A DNA stretch of 34,606 nucleotides, taken from assembly GCA_046757465.1 (NCBI GenBank), contig JBHHYH010000031.1:1-34606 (forward strand), written 5' to 3'. Positions 33,148 to 34,606 of this stretch are shown one piece after another; within the stretch, counting starts at the first letter, position 1, and each line of letters starts with the position of its first letter. The translations under genes and the position numbers were made by a program. The stretch is from Scalindua_A sp046757465. Lineage in GTDB: Bacteria; Planctomycetota; Brocadiia; Brocadiales; Scalinduaceae. The notes below the pieces were generated by a model. The model had not been told where the DNA came from. It worked only from the letters and a program-made list of their open reading frames with translations, and searched no databases.

Positions 33148-33280
33148 TGTTGACATAATTGGCTGTAACCTTTAGAGTTATGTGATATTTTACAGTAGCT
33201 CATATTGTATATTTAGTTGTGTAGATACATAACGCAAAATTTCATTTTCAGAAGTATCACGTATATTCAAGGAGTGATAG

Positions 33281-34606
33281 TTGGAAAATCGTTTAAGTTT
33301 AAATTCGGACATTTATTGTGAAGAAGACCTCTTAGGTTTTGATAGATACATTGACAACCTCAGTGATATGATCAATGATGAGGATTTTAAGACACCTTTC
33401 TGTATAGGTATTTTCGGGAAGCGTGGAAGCGGGAGAACAAGCTTTATGCATCTTCTTGAGAGAAGGCTTTCTAAAAACAAAACTAATCCCAGTGCCATAC
33501 CTGTTTGGTTTAATCCATGGAGGTATGAGAGGGAAGAGTACCTTATCATTCCTTTCCTGAAGACAATAGAGCACGAGATAAGGAGATACAAAGAAGAAAC
33601 CAAGGGAATAGGGAGAAAATTGTCAAAAAAACTTAAAGATGTATCTACAAGGATAGGAGAAATATCCGAAGCCTTTGCCTATGCGACGAAAGAGGATTTT
33701 AAATTAGGTGGTGTAGGAATTGAATTAGATGCTTCAAAAATGGCAGGAAGAAAAGAGCGTATAAGACGGCATATTAAAAGAGCAAAATCCACATCAGAGG
33801 AGATGTCTTCTATTTATTATGAAATAGTGCATGAGCTAGCAAGTGCCATTGATAAGGATAGCGTCAGGATAGTGGTTTTTATAGACGATCTCGATAGATG
33901 TCTGCCGGACAGAGCAGTTGAGTTTTTAAAGGTTATGAAGCTTTTTCTTGATGTTGAAGGGTATCTCCTTATCCTTGGGATTGACAGGGGTGTTGCGGGA
34001 CAAGGCAGCCTTCCCGCCCGGACAAGCCGTTCGGACGGGGTAATCTCACCTGAGGTCTATCTGGACAATATGATACAACTACCTCTTGAGTTACCTGCTA
34101 TTGAGCCCCGGAGGAAGAGGCGATTTATTGAATCCTTGATGTGTGACACAGAAGGGTTTAAGGAGTATTCAGACATAATAGAGGTTGGAGTGGGAGATAA
34201 TCCAAGTACGCTAAAACGTTTCATAAATTTCCTGTCATTTACTGTAAGACTTGCAGAGACATTAAAGGACGATATCCTTAACGATAAGATTGAATTAAAA
34301 GAGAGCGAGGCGCACAAAAAACTCCTGCAAGAATACTTTAATCCCTTGATGTACATAAAATGGACTATAATTGTATTTCGCTATCCGGAAATACACAATG
34401 ATATTAAAGGCAATAAAAAGAGATTGTTAGAGTTACAGAAGGTGGCAAGGGAAGAAGAGGGAGAAGAAGGAGAGAAAAGGGACATCCAAGTAATAGACGA
34501 AAGGCTTAAAAGGGTTCTTGCAAAGGGTGAAGGGTTTCCAGATGATGACTGGTTGATAGACAGGTTTATCCATCTTACGGAATCCACAGTTGTTGTAAAA
34601 GAGAGA
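33281..34606 (+). CDS. KAP-family P-loop NTPase, 3' end beyond the window
   Basis: 442 codons are open to the window edge. TTG start with AAGGAG (33269-33274) 6 bases upstream. KAP features: the P-loop region GIFGKRGSGRTSF (residues 43-55), NPWRYEREEYL, the Walker B strand VVFIDDLDRCLPDRAVEFLKVMK (D202-D205), ILGIDRGV, then SPEVYLDNMIQLPLELP and NPSTLKRFINF, all in the order of PF07693. The Walker A lysine is replaced by Arg (R52, codon AGA at 33434-33436). About 14 residues (240-253) between ILGIDRGV and ISPEVYL are coded by repeat C. No membrane helices are seen so far. KAP NTPases are variable and often sit in accessory regions; some occur in defence contexts. No function is assigned. Confidence 0.88.
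   Translation, partial: MENRLSLNSDIYCEEDLLGFDRYIDNLSDMINDEDFKTPFCIGIFGKRGSGRTSFMHLLERRLSKNKTNPSAIPVWFNPWRYEREEYLIIPFLKTIEHEIRRYKEETKGIGRKLSKKLKDVSTRIGEISEAFAYATKEDFKLGGVGIELDASKMAGRKERIRRHIKRAKSTSEEMSSIYYEIVHELASAIDKDSVRIVVFIDDLDRCLPDRAVEFLKVMKLFLDVEGYLLILGIDRGVAGQGSLPARTSRSDGVISPEVYLDNMIQLPLELPAIEPRRKRRFIESLMCDTEGFKEYSDIIEVGVGDNPSTLKRFINFLSFTVRLAETLKDDILNDKIELKESEAHKKLLQEYFNPLMYIKWTIIVFRYPEIHNDIKGNKKRLLELQKVAREEEGEEGEKRDIQVIDERLKRVLAKGEGFPDDDWLIDRFIHLTESTVVVKER
34016..34040. repeat. Short GC-rich palindromic repeat C, copy 2, inside a coding region
   Basis: GCCCGGACAAGCCG then TTCGGACGGG. It is nearly the same as 4608-4632. It lies in frame within the KAP NTPase, adding an Arg/Ser-rich segment between two conserved blocks without causing a stop. 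Confidence 0.6.

Noticed and set aside
33281..34606. Complete anti-phage defence system at the window end
   Set aside because: Only one partial KAP NTPase is present; no nuclease, toxin or partner gene is visible, so a defence role is not claimed.
1..34606. CRISPR array
   Set aside because: No regularly spaced direct repeats; the repeats present are palindromic and dispersed.

Overview
The window reads as an ordinary chromosomal segment of an AT-rich, Gram-negative-type bacterium. No tRNA, rRNA, CRISPR array, phage block or intact transposon is visible. The gene set is mainly housekeeping: cobalamin synthesis, iron uptake, peptidoglycan remodelling, phosphate transport, folate C1 metabolism and an NnrS-like membrane protein of NO metabolism. 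This combination, together with many palindromic intergenic repeats, would fit an anammox-type planctomycete (Brocadiales, for example a Scalindua-like organism). That placement is an inference from gene content and style and is not proven by any single marker here.

Layout. 1-1.3 kb: thyX, then repeats packed between thyX and cobO. 1.3-5.2 kb: cobO, a large DUF542/NnrS-like/DUF1858 fusion, a 0.7 kb repeat-rich gap, and a small RRM RNA-binding protein. 5.2-6.8 kb: a gene-poor scar holding the C-terminus of an IS110/IS1111-type transposase and several hairpins. 6.8-12.8 kb, plus strand: recN, a DUF47 regulator with a PiT phosphate transporter, cobM, and an exported FmdE-like protein closed by a bidirectional terminator. 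12.9-21 kb, minus strand: a long cluster read from a clear promoter near 21.05 kb in the order pheA-tpiA-secG-yicC-gmk-coaC-dut-ftsK-pgsA. 21.2-22.8 kb, plus strand: a NYN-domain protein, rnc and a small cysteine protein. 22.8-28.3 kb, minus strand: a Cys-rich protein, a cyclodeaminase (fchA-like), a LysM L,D-transpeptidase, and feoB-dtxR with a visible promoter and operator-like palindrome. 28.7-34.6 kb: an orphan gene, a large repeat element, a c-di-GMP-I riboswitch with terminator ahead of a 3D-domain protein, capA-like, cstA-like, and a KAP-family P-loop NTPase running off the end.

How the parts connect. feoB and dtxR look like one iron-responsive operon with autoregulation. The DUF47 protein and PiT form the usual phosphate pair. 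cobO and cobM belong to one cobalamin pathway but are not adjacent. The 3D protein, the L,D-transpeptidase and FtsK all act on the envelope or at division, and the riboswitch puts the 3D protein under c-di-GMP control. The points most worth a second look are the riboswitch/3D unit, the NnrS-like fusion with three flanking metal/redox-type domains, the KAP NTPase carrying both an in-frame repeat-derived insertion and an Arg in place of the Walker A Lys, the two MITE-like repeat families, and the 110-base out-of-frame overlap between coaC and dut.
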